Made by a program: the position numbers and the translations under genes
Notes under the pieces: generated by a model
Told to the model about the DNA's origin: nothing
Databases searched by the model: none
What the model saw: the letters and a program-made list of their open reading frames with translations, nothing else
Source of the DNA: Natronomonas moolapensis 8.8.11
GTDB taxonomy: Archaea; Halobacteriota; Halobacteria; Halobacteriales; Haloarculaceae
Direction of reading: 5' to 3'
NCBI RefSeq assembly: GCF_000591055.1
Contig: NC_020388.1
Coordinates: forward strand, 682,001-746,000
DNA length: 64,000 nt
Shown: positions 8,609 through 16,445 of the stretch, piece after piece
Layout: each line of letters starts with the position of its first letter
Numbering within the stretch: position 1 is the stretch's first letter

Positions 8609-9349
8609 ATGGCTCGCATCCAGGTCGTCGAAGAGGATCTCGAACTCGACTCGCCGACGCTCGTTGAGGGACTGCCCGGGGCCGGTCTCGTCGGCAAGAT
8701 CGCCGCCGACCACCTCGCCGACGAGTTTGAGATGACGTACTACGCGGCGTTACACTGCGACGGACTCCCGCAGATCGCCGTCTACGAGGGCGATTCCTCG
8801 GAGCTTCGACCCCCCGTCAGGCTCTACGCCGACGAGTCGATGGACCTCGTCGTCCTCCGTAGCGACGTGCCGGTGTCGCCGACGCAGGTGACGGAGTTCG
8901 CGAGTTGCGTCACTGGGTGGCTCGATGCGAACGACGTCTTTCCGGTGTATCTCAGCGGGTTGGCGGAAGAAAAAGAGGGCACACCGGAGCTGTACGGCGT
9001 CGCGACCGGCGACGGCGAGGCCGAACTCGACGACGCCGGCATCGTCCCACCCCGCGGCGGTGGGATGGTTTCGGGGCCGACCGGGGCACTGTTGCACCGC
9101 GCCGTCGAGACGGGGCTCGACTCGGTCGGGCTCATCGTCCAGACCAACCCCCGGTTCCCCGACCCGGAGGCCTCCAGAGCCATCCTCGAACACGGGATCG
9201 GGCCGATCGCTGATGTCGACGTGAACACCGATCGGCTGGTCGAGAAAGCCGGCGAGATCCAGGACGCACGGGAGCAACTCGCAGAGCGCCTCCGTGAGAT
9301 GGACCAAGACGGTAGCACGCAGGCCCAGCCGATACGCGGGTTCCAGTGA
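8609..9349 (+). CDS. PAC2-family protein, proteasome-assembly chaperone-like (246 aa)
   Basis: Starts MARIQVVEEDLELDSPTLVEGLPGAGLVGKIAADHL at 8609; the GLPGxGLVGKIAA motif and the later GGMVSGPTGALLH and VIVQTNPRFPDPEASRAIL-like stretch are hallmarks of archaeal PAC2 proteins. The last 35 residues form a coiled coil (VEKAGEIQDAREQLAERLREMD). Eukaryotic homologues help assemble the 20S proteasome; the archaeal role is not settled. Frames starting upstream run through the hexamer repeat and are rejected. Confidence 0.88.
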   Translation: MARIQVVEEDLELDSPTLVEGLPGAGLVGKIAADHLADEFEMTYYAALHCDGLPQIAVYEGDSSELRPPVRLYADESMDLVVLRSDVPVSPTQVTEFASCVTGWLDANDVFPVYLSGLAEEKEGTPELYGVATGDGEAELDDAGIVPPRGGGMVSGPTGALLHRAVETGLDSVGLIVQTNPRFPDPEASRAILEHGIGPIADVDVNTDRLVEKAGEIQDAREQLAERLREMDQDGSTQAQPIRGFQ

Positions 9350-9433
9350 CTACGCTCAACTAGTGGACTGCCCCACCGTACCACCCCGGAGACGGAGGCC
9401 AAGACATATAGCCGACGGCGGACGAACCCCGAT

Positions 9434-9931
9434 ATGCGACCGATCCACCCGTCCCAACGCGTTGCGGTTCTCGCGGACTCACAGAATCTCTATCATGCCG
9501 CCCACAGCCTCTACTCCAGAAACGTCGATTACACCGAGTTGCTCGGGGCCGCAGTCGACGACCGGAACCTCGTCCGCGCGATTGCGTACGTGATCCGTGC
9601 GGACTCGCCATCCGAGGAGGAGTTCTTCGACGCGCTCCGGGACATCGGCTTCGAGACGAAAATCAAAGACATCAAGACGTTCGCCGACGGCTCTCAGAAG
9701 GCCAACTGGGACCTCGGGATGTGTCTCGACGCCGTCACTCTCGCCGGGAAGATCGACACGTTCGTCCTCTGCAGTGGCGACGGCGATTTCGCCCGCCTGT
9801 GCACCCACCTGCGACACGAGGGCGTCCGGACGGAGGTGTTCGGCTTCGGCCCCTCGATGGCCGAGGAGCTCGTCGAGGCGGCCGACTCGGTCAACGACCT
9901 GAGCGCCGACGAGGAGCGATACCTCCTTTGA
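9434..9931 (+). CDS. NYN-domain / LabA-like protein (165 aa)
   Basis: The NYN (PIN-like) nuclease fold shows as VAVLADSQNLYHAA (first Asp), KANWDLGMCLDAVTLAGKIDTFVLCSGDGDF (WD and SGDGDF acidic residues) and GVRTEVFGFG. LabA-like proteins are predicted RNases of the cytoplasm. A CATATA box at about 9404-9410 sits 25-28 nt before the ATG, consistent with a leaderless transcript. It is monocistronic, with the amidohydrolase gene convergent just downstream. Confidence 0.88.
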   Translation: MRPIHPSQRVAVLADSQNLYHAAHSLYSRNVDYTELLGAAVDDRNLVRAIAYVIRADSPSEEEFFDALRDIGFETKIKDIKTFADGSQKANWDLGMCLDAVTLAGKIDTFVLCSGDGDFARLCTHLRHEGVRTEVFGFGPSMAEELVEAADSVNDLSADEERYLL

Positions 9932-9937
9932 TCCCGA

Positions 9938-11209
9938 TCAGGGCTCCGTCTCGGCGGTCTCCAGAACCGCTTCCGTCAGCACGTCGACGCCGGGTTTCAG
10001 CGAGTCCTCGTCGACGTCGAACGTCGCGGTGTGGTGGCCGCCGGGGTGGTCCGTCCCGATACAGGCGTACGTCGCCAGCCCGCCGTTCTCCTGGACGCGC
10101 CGCATCAGAAACGTCGCGTCCTCGCTGCCGCCGATCGACCCGCGCCGACTCGCCCGGTCGACGTCGGGGTGTGATTTCGCCGCCGAGCGGACGATGTCGA
10201 CCAACTCGGCGTCGCTCTCTGCGGAGGGGGCTTCGCCCTCGATGGTGACGTCCGTCTCGCAGTCGTGGGAGACGGCCGCGCCCTCGAAGACCTGCTCGGC
10301 CCGCCGGAACGTGTAGTCGCGAATTTCGGTCGTCTCGCCGCGGACCTCGCCGTGGACGAACGCCTCTTGAGGGACGATGTTCGTCGCCGTGCCGCCGCCG
10401 ACGCGGCCGGCGTTGACGCGCGATTCGCCCTCGCTGTGGCGTTCGATACTGTAGAGATTCGAGACGGCGGTCGCCATCGCCTGGACGGCGTTTCGGCCCT
10501 CTTCGGGGCGCGCCCCGGCGTGGCCCGGGTGGCCCTCGAACGTCGTGTAGAACTGCGTAATGGCCAGGAAGTCGTCGATCCCGGCGGCGATTTCGCCAGT
10601 CGGATGGTCGAGACCGACGTGGAGCGCAAAGAGGTACTCCACGTCGTCGAGGTGTCGCGACTCGGCCATCGGTTTGCCCCCGCCGATGACCTCTTCAGCC
10701 GGCTGGAAGAACACTTTGAACGTACCCGAGAAGTCGCTCTCGGCGACCGACTCGAGGACACCGAGACCGATCGTGGCGTGGGCGTCGTGGCCACAGGCGT
10801 GCATCGCGCCCGTCTCGGAGCGGAACCCCTCGCGGGCGGGGGCGTGGTCGTCGTCACTCGACTCTCGCTGCGGGAGACCGTCGATGTCGACCCGGAGGCC
10901 GACGGTCGGGCCCTCGCCCCGCTCTATGACCGCGACGGCGCCGGTCCACCCACCCGAGAGCGACCCGAGGATCTCGGGATCGGCCCCCGCCTCGCGGGCG
11001 CGTTCCATCCACGGTTCGAGTTCTTCGGGATCCGGGACCGCGAGCCGATCGTTCGACAGGGCGTCGCGACCGACGTGTCGTTCGTCGACGCCGATGCGGT
11101 CGAGTTCGGAGACGATGCGGGCGGTGGTCCAAAACTCCCGCCAGGCGGGTTCGGGGTGGCGATGGAACTCCCGACGAAGTTCGACGAGGTGGTCTCGTTC
11201 GACGCTCAT
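9938..11209 (-). CDS. M20-family amidohydrolase (423 aa)
   Basis: Starts MSVERDHLVELRREFHRHPEPAWREF at 11209, the standard N-terminus of the M20D peptidase/amidohydrolase family. Metal-site segments follow: HACGHDAHATIGLG, FFQPAEEVIGGGKPMA, HVGLDHPTGEIA and a late GSEDATFL plus CIGTDHPGGHHTATFDV. These cytoplasmic enzymes hydrolyse N-acyl or amide bonds (hippurate, aminobenzoyl-glutamate, N-acyl amino acids); the substrate is unknown. A TTATAT box at about 11231-11236 supports this start. The frame stays open for a further 136 codons only because the upstream 23-bp repeats lack stops in that phase. Confidence 0.9.
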   Translation of the reverse strand: MSVERDHLVELRREFHRHPEPAWREFWTTARIVSELDRIGVDERHVGRDALSNDRLAVPDPEELEPWMERAREAGADPEILGSLSGGWTGAVAVIERGEGPTVGLRVDIDGLPQRESSDDDHAPAREGFRSETGAMHACGHDAHATIGLGVLESVAESDFSGTFKVFFQPAEEVIGGGKPMAESRHLDDVEYLFALHVGLDHPTGEIAAGIDDFLAITQFYTTFEGHPGHAGARPEEGRNAVQAMATAVSNLYSIERHSEGESRVNAGRVGGGTATNIVPQEAFVHGEVRGETTEIRDYTFRRAEQVFEGAAVSHDCETDVTIEGEAPSAESDAELVDIVRSAAKSHPDVDRASRRGSIGGSEDATFLMRRVQENGGLATYACIGTDHPGGHHTATFDVDEDSLKPGVDVLTEAVLETAETEP

Positions 11210-11270
11210 ACCGATGAGTGGCTCCGGGGCGATATAAGCCCACGTAGTTCCCGAAGCGAGCCATCCTGTT

Positions 11271-11461
11271 CGCGTCCAGTCGTTCGTTTCTGTCGCGTCC
11301 AGTCGTTCGTTTCTGTCGCGTCCAGTCGTTCGTTTCTGTCGCGTCCAGTCGTTCGTTTCTGTCGCGTCCAGTCGTTCGTTTCTGTCGCGTCCAGTCGTTC
11401 GTTTCTGTCGCGTCCAGTCGTTCGTTTCTGTCGCGTCCAGTCGTTCGTTTCTGTCGCGTCC
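11271..11461. repeat. 23-bp perfect tandem repeat, 8 copies plus a 7-bp partial
   Basis: The unit is CGCGTCCAGT followed by CGTTCGTTTCTGT, repeated head to tail without spacers or visible mismatches. Because 23 is not a multiple of three, all three phases appear along one frame, giving spurious repeat peptides. It lies between the amidohydrolase promoter (TATA about 35 bp away) and the 3' end of the S10-like gene. There are no spacers, so it is not a CRISPR array. Confidence 0.95.
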
Positions 11462-11478
11462 GTCGGAGTCCTCGACGC

Positions 11479-11805
11479 CTAGCTGCCGGGCGCGGAGACA
11501 CGCTCGACGTCCACGTCGATGCGGATCCCCTCCGGGAACGCCCGTCCCGCGACGTCGCGCGCGAAGTCGTCGTGGCCGACGATCTCCATCCGGCGCTCGT
11601 AGACCGTGTAGGTCCAATAGGAGAACGACCGATCGCTCGAATCGAGGCGCTTGGACTGGGGGACCGAGACGTCGAACGGCGACTCGGCGTGTGGGCCGCG
11701 CAACTCCACTCCCTTTCGCTCGGCGCAGCCCTTGATGTTCCCGACGACGCGTTCGAGGACAGCTCGGTCCCCACTCTGGAGCGTCAGCGTAGTGACGAAC
11801 GGCAT
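11479..11805 (-). CDS. uS10-like protein (108 aa)
   Basis: Starts MPFVTTLTLQSGDRAVLERVVGNIKGCAERKGVELRGPH at 11805. This is the ribosomal protein S10 fold signature (beta-alpha-beta with a conserved RGP turn), followed by VSVPQSKRLDS, YTVYERRMEIVGHDDFA and a final beta strand (GIRIDVDVERV). Haloarchaea carry such a second S10-like protein beside the true rpsJ product. Its role is unknown; RNA binding is an inference. A longer start at 11892 overlaps the Nudix promoter and is less likely. Confidence 0.75.
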   Translation of the reverse strand: MPFVTTLTLQSGDRAVLERVVGNIKGCAERKGVELRGPHAESPFDVSVPQSKRLDSSDRSFSYWTYTVYERRMEIVGHDDFARDVAGRAFPEGIRIDVDVERVSAPGS

Positions 11806-11920
11806 ATCACCTCGTGAACGCTCGACCGGCAAAAACGCATCTATCGGCGCCGGATCGCTCGCCGTCGTGGCGGCAACCTCTCCGACACCCATTTATCACA
11901 TGGCCGTTTACGGTGGGCTA

Positions 11921-12346
11921 ATGATAGAGGCCACGAGCGCGGGAGCCATCCTCTTTCGCGATACGCGTGGCCGGCGCGAGTACTTGCTGCTCAAGTCCCG
12001 GCCCGGCGACTGGGAGTTCCCCAAGGGCGGCGTTGAGGGCGAGGAGGAGCTTCAGCAGACCGCCATCCGTGAAGTGAAAGAGGAGGCCGGAATCGAGGAC
12101 TTCCGGCTGTTGGACGGCTTCCGCGACGACTACGACTACGTGTTCGAGGCGAACGGCAACACCATTCACAAGACGGTCCACCTGTTCATCGCGCGCTCGT
12201 TCGAAGCGTCCGCCGAGCTCTCCTCGGAGCACCGGGACCTCCAGTGGCGCGACTACGAGCAAGCGATCAACACGATCACTCAGGACGGCCCCCGGGAGAT
12301 CCTAGAGGAGGCCCACGAGTTCATCGACGAGGAACTCGAAGAGTAA
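11921..12346 (+). CDS. Nudix hydrolase, bis(5'-nucleosyl)-tetraphosphatase type (141 aa)
   Basis: The Nudix box is intact: GGVEGEEELQQTAIREVKEEAGIE (G-x5-E-x7-REVxEExGI). It opens EATSAGAILFRD and contains LLLKSRPGDWEFPKGG, as in Ap4A hydrolases, which remove signalling or toxic dinucleotides. The ATG at 11921 was chosen over one at 11900 because a TTTATCA box at about 11892-11898 lies 25-28 nt upstream, fitting a leaderless mRNA, and because family members begin at this point. It is divergent from the S10-like gene. Confidence 0.9.
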   Translation: MIEATSAGAILFRDTRGRREYLLLKSRPGDWEFPKGGVEGEEELQQTAIREVKEEAGIEDFRLLDGFRDDYDYVFEANGNTIHKTVHLFIARSFEASAELSSEHRDLQWRDYEQAINTITQDGPREILEEAHEFIDEELEE

Positions 12347-12397
12347 CAGCGCGGGCACACGGACTGGACCTGGAGACGGTTGCGGCGTGTCGACAGC

Positions 12398-12757
12398 TCA
12401 GGTCCGGAAGGACTCCCCACAGCCGCACTCGCTTTCGACGTTGGGGTTCTCGACGTCGAAGCCCTTGCCCTGGAGGCCGCCCTCGAAGTCGAGAACAGAG
12501 CCGTCGATGTACTTCTGACTCGCCGGGTCGACGAACACCCGGAGGCCGTGGTGTTCGGTTATCGCATCGTCGTCTTCGGGTTCGACATCGAAGCGAAGTC
12601 CGTACGAGAGCCCCGCACAGCCGCCCTGCTGGACGAACAGCCGGAGGCCGGCCTTGTCGGTATCATAGCCCTCCTGCTCGATGAGGGACAGCGCCTGGTC
12701 GGCGGCTGTTTCGGTCACTTCGACCGGGTCTCTCGAGGGTTCAACGCTTTGACTCAT
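12398..12757 (-). CDS. IscA/HesB-type iron-sulfur carrier protein (119 aa)
   Basis: The A-type carrier fold is clear: VTETAADQALSLIEQEG, LRLFVQQGGCAGLSYGLRFD with the first conserved cysteine, and the C-terminal CGCGESF supplying the other two. The middle carries the family's VDPASQKYIDGSVLDFEGGLQGKGFDVENPN. These cytoplasmic proteins receive Fe-S clusters and pass them to apo-enzymes. It is a single gene with no suf or isc partner adjacent. Length is normal and all key cysteines are present. Confidence 0.93.
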   Translation of the reverse strand: MSQSVEPSRDPVEVTETAADQALSLIEQEGYDTDKAGLRLFVQQGGCAGLSYGLRFDVEPEDDDAITEHHGLRVFVDPASQKYIDGSVLDFEGGLQGKGFDVENPNVESECGCGESFRT

Positions 12758-12901
12758 AGGCTACTGTATCGCCGCCACGTCAATAACGCTGACGCCCGCC
12801 CCGGCGTGGGGCGGATGCCCCCAACGGGGTCAGTCGCCGTCGGGCACGCGGTGAGGTGGCCACAGCAGTTTTTTGTGCTCGTGGCAAGTGTATGCGAGTC
12901 T

Positions 12902-13413
12902 TGACATCCTCCTCCGCGTGAACGCGGAGGAATCCCGAGCGGTGGGAGTTTCAGGTTCGGAGTCCAATCAGTTGACTACCAGACCTTTCGGGTGCGGGTA
13001 GTCCCATGGCATCGGACTGGTGGACTGCTGGCCATGCCAAGTGGCCGGTACCCCTATCCTCGACCGTATATGACGTCCCGGTGTTGTTTTGGCCACGGGG
13101 ACGCCAGCAGGTGTCAACAGAGTCGGGGGTATCGTCTGGTTCGGTTTGAGCAGTCGGCACGTTGGCACACCCTTCAAGGATGTGTCGTTCACCACCTGCC
13201 CTTTCGGATACTGCCTCGTTACGTGGGCGGACAGGCCGCCTCCGAAGGACGGTTCGGAATCCGCTCCGTTCCGACCGATTCCTACCCTAATAGAAGGCGG
13301 CCTGTCACTTAAATATCCCTGTGGGAAACTCAGGGCAGCCGTTTGAACGGTGGTCTGTTGCCCGCAGTGACGGCGCGTATCCACGGCCTAAACACCGTGG
13401 TATTGCGCCTGTT
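12902..13413 (-). mobile_element. transposase-less TnpB-type element (PATE-like), about 510 bp
   Basis: At 12910-12931 there is a hairpin TCCTCCGCG-TGAA-CGCGGAGGA; on the minus strand it has the same TTCA loop and is followed by AGGATGTCA, exactly as after the TnpB gene at 43784-43809. A second hairpin, CCACGG-CCTAAACA-CCGTGG, at 13381-13400 would be the left end. Between them is no TnpB, but an 11-bp stem (13231-13241 with 13295-13305). This matches the palindrome-associated non-autonomous elements described in haloarchaea. The left border is approximate. Confidence 0.6.
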
Positions 13414-13419
13414 CCGCGT

Positions 13420-13688
13420 ATAAACAAACACTTCGAGGACGCGAAATACTACCCGAAATGGGCGGGCGAGACTGTCAAAACGGGCGTCTCAGAGGAACTC
13501 GAGCCGCTCAGAGAGCGCGTCAGCGGCTTCGTCGACCGCGAGGGGGGTGTCCGGAGCCGGGGCGCTTCGACGGGGCCCGGGCAGAACTCGAGGCGCTCCA
13601 GGAGCGCGCGGAGGTCGAAACCCGCAAGCTGGGCGCGGACGCCCGCGGCTGGATCGACGCCTACCGGTCCGAGCGCCGCGAGTCGTGA
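13420..13688 (+). pseudogene. DUF7553-type haloarchaeal protein, start codon lost and frameshifted
   Basis: The frame reads ATA-NKHFEDAKYYPKWAGETVK then TGVSEELEPLRERVSGFVDREG, matching a family that begins MNKHFEDA with YYLKRAxETAK. The expected ATG is ATA here. In the G run at about 13541-13546 the frame shifts by one and continues PEPGRFDGARAELEALQERA to WIDAYRSERRES. The PATE-like element ends directly upstream, so the gene has lost its promoter too. Helical and acidic; function unknown. Confidence 0.6.
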
Positions 13689-13745
13689 CCGGAGTCGGGA
13701 CGCTTGAAAAGGGTTAAGTCCAGGGCGACGATACTTTTCGTCGGC

Positions 13746-13820
13746 GGGTCGGTGGTCTAGGTCGGTTATGACACCTCCTTCACACGGAGGAAGCCGGCGG
13801 TTCAAATCCGCCCCGACCCA
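13746..13820 (+). tRNA. tRNA-Val (CAC)
   Basis: The acceptor GGGTCGG (13746-13752) pairs with CCGACCC (13813-13819), with discriminator A. The anticodon stem CCTCC/GGAGG encloses TTCACAC, anticodon CAC. The T arm is GGCGGTTCAAATCCGCC. No CCA is encoded. The 3' end is duplicated about 100 bp downstream. Confidence 0.95.
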
Positions 13821-13939
13821 TCCTGCGAGGAACGAACGTGAGGAGCGGATGGGTTCGGCGGTTTGAGCCCAGAGAACGAGCGAAAGCGAGTTCTCGCGGT
13901 TCAAATCCGCCCCGACCCATCCGCTCGCGTTCCTCGTAT
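13797..13939 (+). repeat. duplicated tRNA-Val 3' end (attachment-site-like) with inverted repeats
   Basis: GCGGTTCAAATCCGCC plus CCGACCCATCC occurs at 13797-13822 inside the tRNA and again at 13896-13922, where no 5' tRNA half exists. CGAGGAACGAACGTGAGGAGCGGATGGG at 13826-13853 is roughly the reverse complement of the sequence after the second copy (CCCATCCGCTCGCGTTCCTCG). This looks like the remains of integrase-mediated insertion and excision at the tRNA gene. Confidence 0.6.
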
Positions 13940-14110
13940 GCAGCTGCCTCTTCCTACCTACGAACCATCCTCGCCGAACCGCGGGGCATTTACGGCGCAC
14001 ACACCTATTCAGCGGTACGATATGCAGGTTTTTACGGCAGCAGCGACACGTGTTTTCGGGGGACGCTCGCAGCGCGTCCGGATTAAAAAGACCGAGACGG
14101 GGGCGAACCG

Positions 14111-15163
14111 GTGAGCACCCCGGCGCTCGAGATCGACGGCCTCCGGAAGAGTTACGACGACGTGACCGCCCTCGACGGCGTCTCGCTGACCGTCCCGGAG
14201 GGGCAGTTCTTCGGACTGCTCGGCCCCAACGGGGCCGGCAAAACGACTTTTATCAATATCCTCGTCGGCCTCGTTCGGAAATCAGGTGGTACCGCCCGCG
14301 TCTTCGGCCACGACGTCGAGGACGACTACCGGCGGACCCGCGACGCCATCGGCCTCGCGCCCCAGGAGTTCAACGTCGATCGGTTCTTCCCGATCCGCGA
14401 GGTGCTCGAGCACAAGGCGGGATACCACGGGATCCCCGCGGCGGCGGCCCGCGAGCGCGCCGACGAGGTGCTCAAACAGGTCGGCATCTATGGGAAGCGC
14501 GACACCCGTTTCGATTGGCTCTCCGGGGGCATGAAGCGGCGGTTCCTGTTGGCGCGCGCGTTGATCACCGATCCCGACCTGTTGATTCTCGACGAGCCGA
14601 CCGCGGGCGTCGACGTCCAGCTCCGGCGGGACCTGTGGGAACTCGTCACCGATCTCAACGAACAGGGTAAGACGATCCTGTTGACCACCCACTACATCGA
14701 GGAGGCGGAGCGTCTCTGCGACGAGGTCGCGATCCTCGATTCGGGCCGGGTGCGTGCGGTCGCGACCCCCGACGAACTGAAGGACCGCGGGAGCGATCGG
14801 ATCTCGGTCGAACTCAGCACCTCGCCCGCCGCCCTTCCCGAGTTGCTCTCTGGGGACGACCGCGTCGAATCGATCGACACCGACGGCCGCCAGCTCACCG
14901 TCGTCGCTCGAAAGGGCGGGCTAGTCGCACCCCAGCTCGTTCGCGAACTCGACCGCGAGGGCCTCGAGATCGTCGACCTCGAGATCAGCCGCACCTCCCT
15001 CGAGGAGGTCTTCGTCGAGATGACCCGCCAGGGTGGCGGTGAGCAAGACGGCGGGACGTCCGGCGACCGGGACGCCCCCGAAGACGGTGCGGGCGATGGG
15101 GCAAACTCGGGTGACGACGGCGCGCAGACAGAGCGCCGCGCCGCCGCCGGGGGCGTCGAATGA
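14111..15163 (+). CDS. ABC transporter ATP-binding protein (350 aa)
   Basis: GTG start at 14111 (STPALEIDGLRKSYDDVTALDGV). The Walker A is GPNGAGKTTF, signature LSGGMKRR, Walker B LLILDEPTAGVD and switch LLTTHYIEEAE. It belongs to the drug/daunorubicin-type exporter ATPases (DrrA-like), with a C-terminal regulatory domain of about 90 residues and an acidic Gly-rich tail (GEQDGGTSGDRDAPEDG). Its stop overlaps the permease start by 4 nt. It would energise export through that permease, but the permease gene is truncated in this genome, so this ATPase may be orphaned. Confidence 0.92.
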   Translation: MSTPALEIDGLRKSYDDVTALDGVSLTVPEGQFFGLLGPNGAGKTTFINILVGLVRKSGGTARVFGHDVEDDYRRTRDAIGLAPQEFNVDRFFPIREVLEHKAGYHGIPAAAARERADEVLKQVGIYGKRDTRFDWLSGGMKRRFLLARALITDPDLLILDEPTAGVDVQLRRDLWELVTDLNEQGKTILLTTHYIEEAERLCDEVAILDSGRVRAVATPDELKDRGSDRISVELSTSPAALPELLSGDDRVESIDTDGRQLTVVARKGGLVAPQLVRELDREGLEIVDLEISRTSLEEVFVEMTRQGGGEQDGGTSGDRDAPEDGAGDGANSGDDGAQTERRAAAGGVE

Positions 15164-15858
15164 GCGCCGTCGACCGCGCCGCCGCCGCTATCGGGGTCCC
15201 GACCGGGTTCTACACCCTCGTCAAGCGGGAGGTGCTGCGGTACGTCCGGCGACCGAAGAACACCTTCCTGCCGCCGTTCATCACGAACGTGTTGTACTTT
15301 TCTGTGTTCGGCGTCGTGTTGGGGAGCCGCGTCGGTGAGATCATCGGCGTCCCCTACATCCTGTTCATTCTGCCGGGACTCGTCGTCCTCGGGGCGGTCT
15401 CGAACGCTTTCGAGAACGCCTCCTTTTCGATCTTCCACGGGCGGTGGAACGAGTACCTCGACGAAACGCTGACGTCTCCGCTGTCGTACACCCGGATGGT
15501 GTGGGCGTACCTGCTGTCGTCGGCCCTCCGAGGCGTGTTGGTCGGGACGCTCATCGGGGTCCTCGGTTTTTTCATCATCGGCGGCCTCTACCGCCCGGTG
15601 CCGGTCGAGCGGCCGCTGTATCTCGTCGCGTTCCTGGTCGTGATCACGCTTCTGTTCTCGAGTCTCGGCATCGTCGGGGGCCTCGTCGCCGACGACTTCG
15701 ACGATCTGACGATGATGAATCAGTTTCTGCTCCGGCCGCTGGTCTTCTTTGGCGCGGTGTTTTACTCGCTCGGGGACCTCCCGCCGCTGCTTCGCGATGT
15801 CTCGCTTTTGAATCCGATGGTGTACATGGACAACAAAGTAGTAGTTTGGTGTGGTTAA
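15160..15858 (+). pseudogene. ABC-2 type permease, 3' end replaced by the genomic island
   Basis: The first 223 residues are a normal ABC-2 permease: cytoplasmic GFYTLVKREVLRYVRRPKNTFLPP, then membrane segments (VLYFSVFGVVLGSRVGEIIG, LFILPGLVVLGAVSNAFENA) and the conserved FHGRWNEYLDETLTSPLSY. After LLNPMVYM (to 15828) the expected last 35-40 residues with the final helix are gone, and the frame ends DNKVVVWCG in foreign AT-rich DNA. It pairs with the upstream ATPase by an ATGA overlap. Loss of the last helix probably inactivates the exporter. Confidence 0.85.
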
Positions 15859-16445
15859 TCTAAATTGAGACAGGAAGGCAAATCCTTAACCAACAGAGAA
15901 GGCAGTTAATGCGTTGTGTTGGTTAAGCCCGATACCCTGTCCTTCAGGAAGAAGGTATCTTCAGGATGGGTATGAGCTTCGGAATAGGGGCTTCTCTGAA
16001 TTAGTTGTATAACATAGCAGATTTGGGCTTCAAATTTGAATTGAGTAGTAACACACTCACGCCCCTACTGATTCCTAATTGAGTAGCATATAACCACACT
16101 CACGGGGCTTAGGATCGAATTGAGGAAGAAGGGAGAAGTATGATCAGAGAGAGAAGAGAAAGCGCTTAGAAAGGATATTGGGATAGTATAAAAAAGAAAG
16201 AAGAAGGATCGAAATAAGGGAGAGAGAAGAGAAGAATTGAGAATATATAAAAGAGTTAGATTTACTTATAAACGAGAGAATTGAGTTAGTAAATCAGTAA
16301 GAGAAGTTAATAAGTATGTTAACAAATTGATAGTAAAAGGAGCAAAAGACCGGGGCTTTCTCTCTCTTGATTACCAGCAATTAGGCCAAAAGTATTTTAT
16401 AGGTTCAGTTAGGTCGCGTTAAGTTTGGCGTGAATTGTGGTGGCG
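15859..16445. other. gene-free, AT- and purine-rich island edge
   Basis: About 590 bp without a plausible gene. AATTGAGTAG followed by ACACTCACG occurs twice (16039-16061 and 16077-16104). From about 16131 to 16320 the top strand is almost all A and G (runs such as GAGAGAGAAGAGAAAG and AGGGAGAGAGAAGAGAAG). No RNA gene is evident. Base composition is far from the flanking core DNA. Confidence 0.6.

Noticed and set aside
11271-11461. CRISPR-like array
   Set aside because: Repeats are contiguous with no spacers and no cas genes are in the window.
11210-11617. N-terminal extension of the amidohydrolase with 23-residue peptide repeats
   Set aside because: It is the 23-bp array read through all three phases; the family start MSVERDHLVELRREFHRHP and a TATA box place the true start at 11209.
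12968-13384. 138-aa protein on the minus strand
   Set aside because: It lies inside the hairpin-bounded non-autonomous element, has no domain and a composition unlike haloarchaeal proteins.
13896-13922. second tRNA gene
   Set aside because: Only the 3' T arm and acceptor strand are present; no D arm or anticodon arm.
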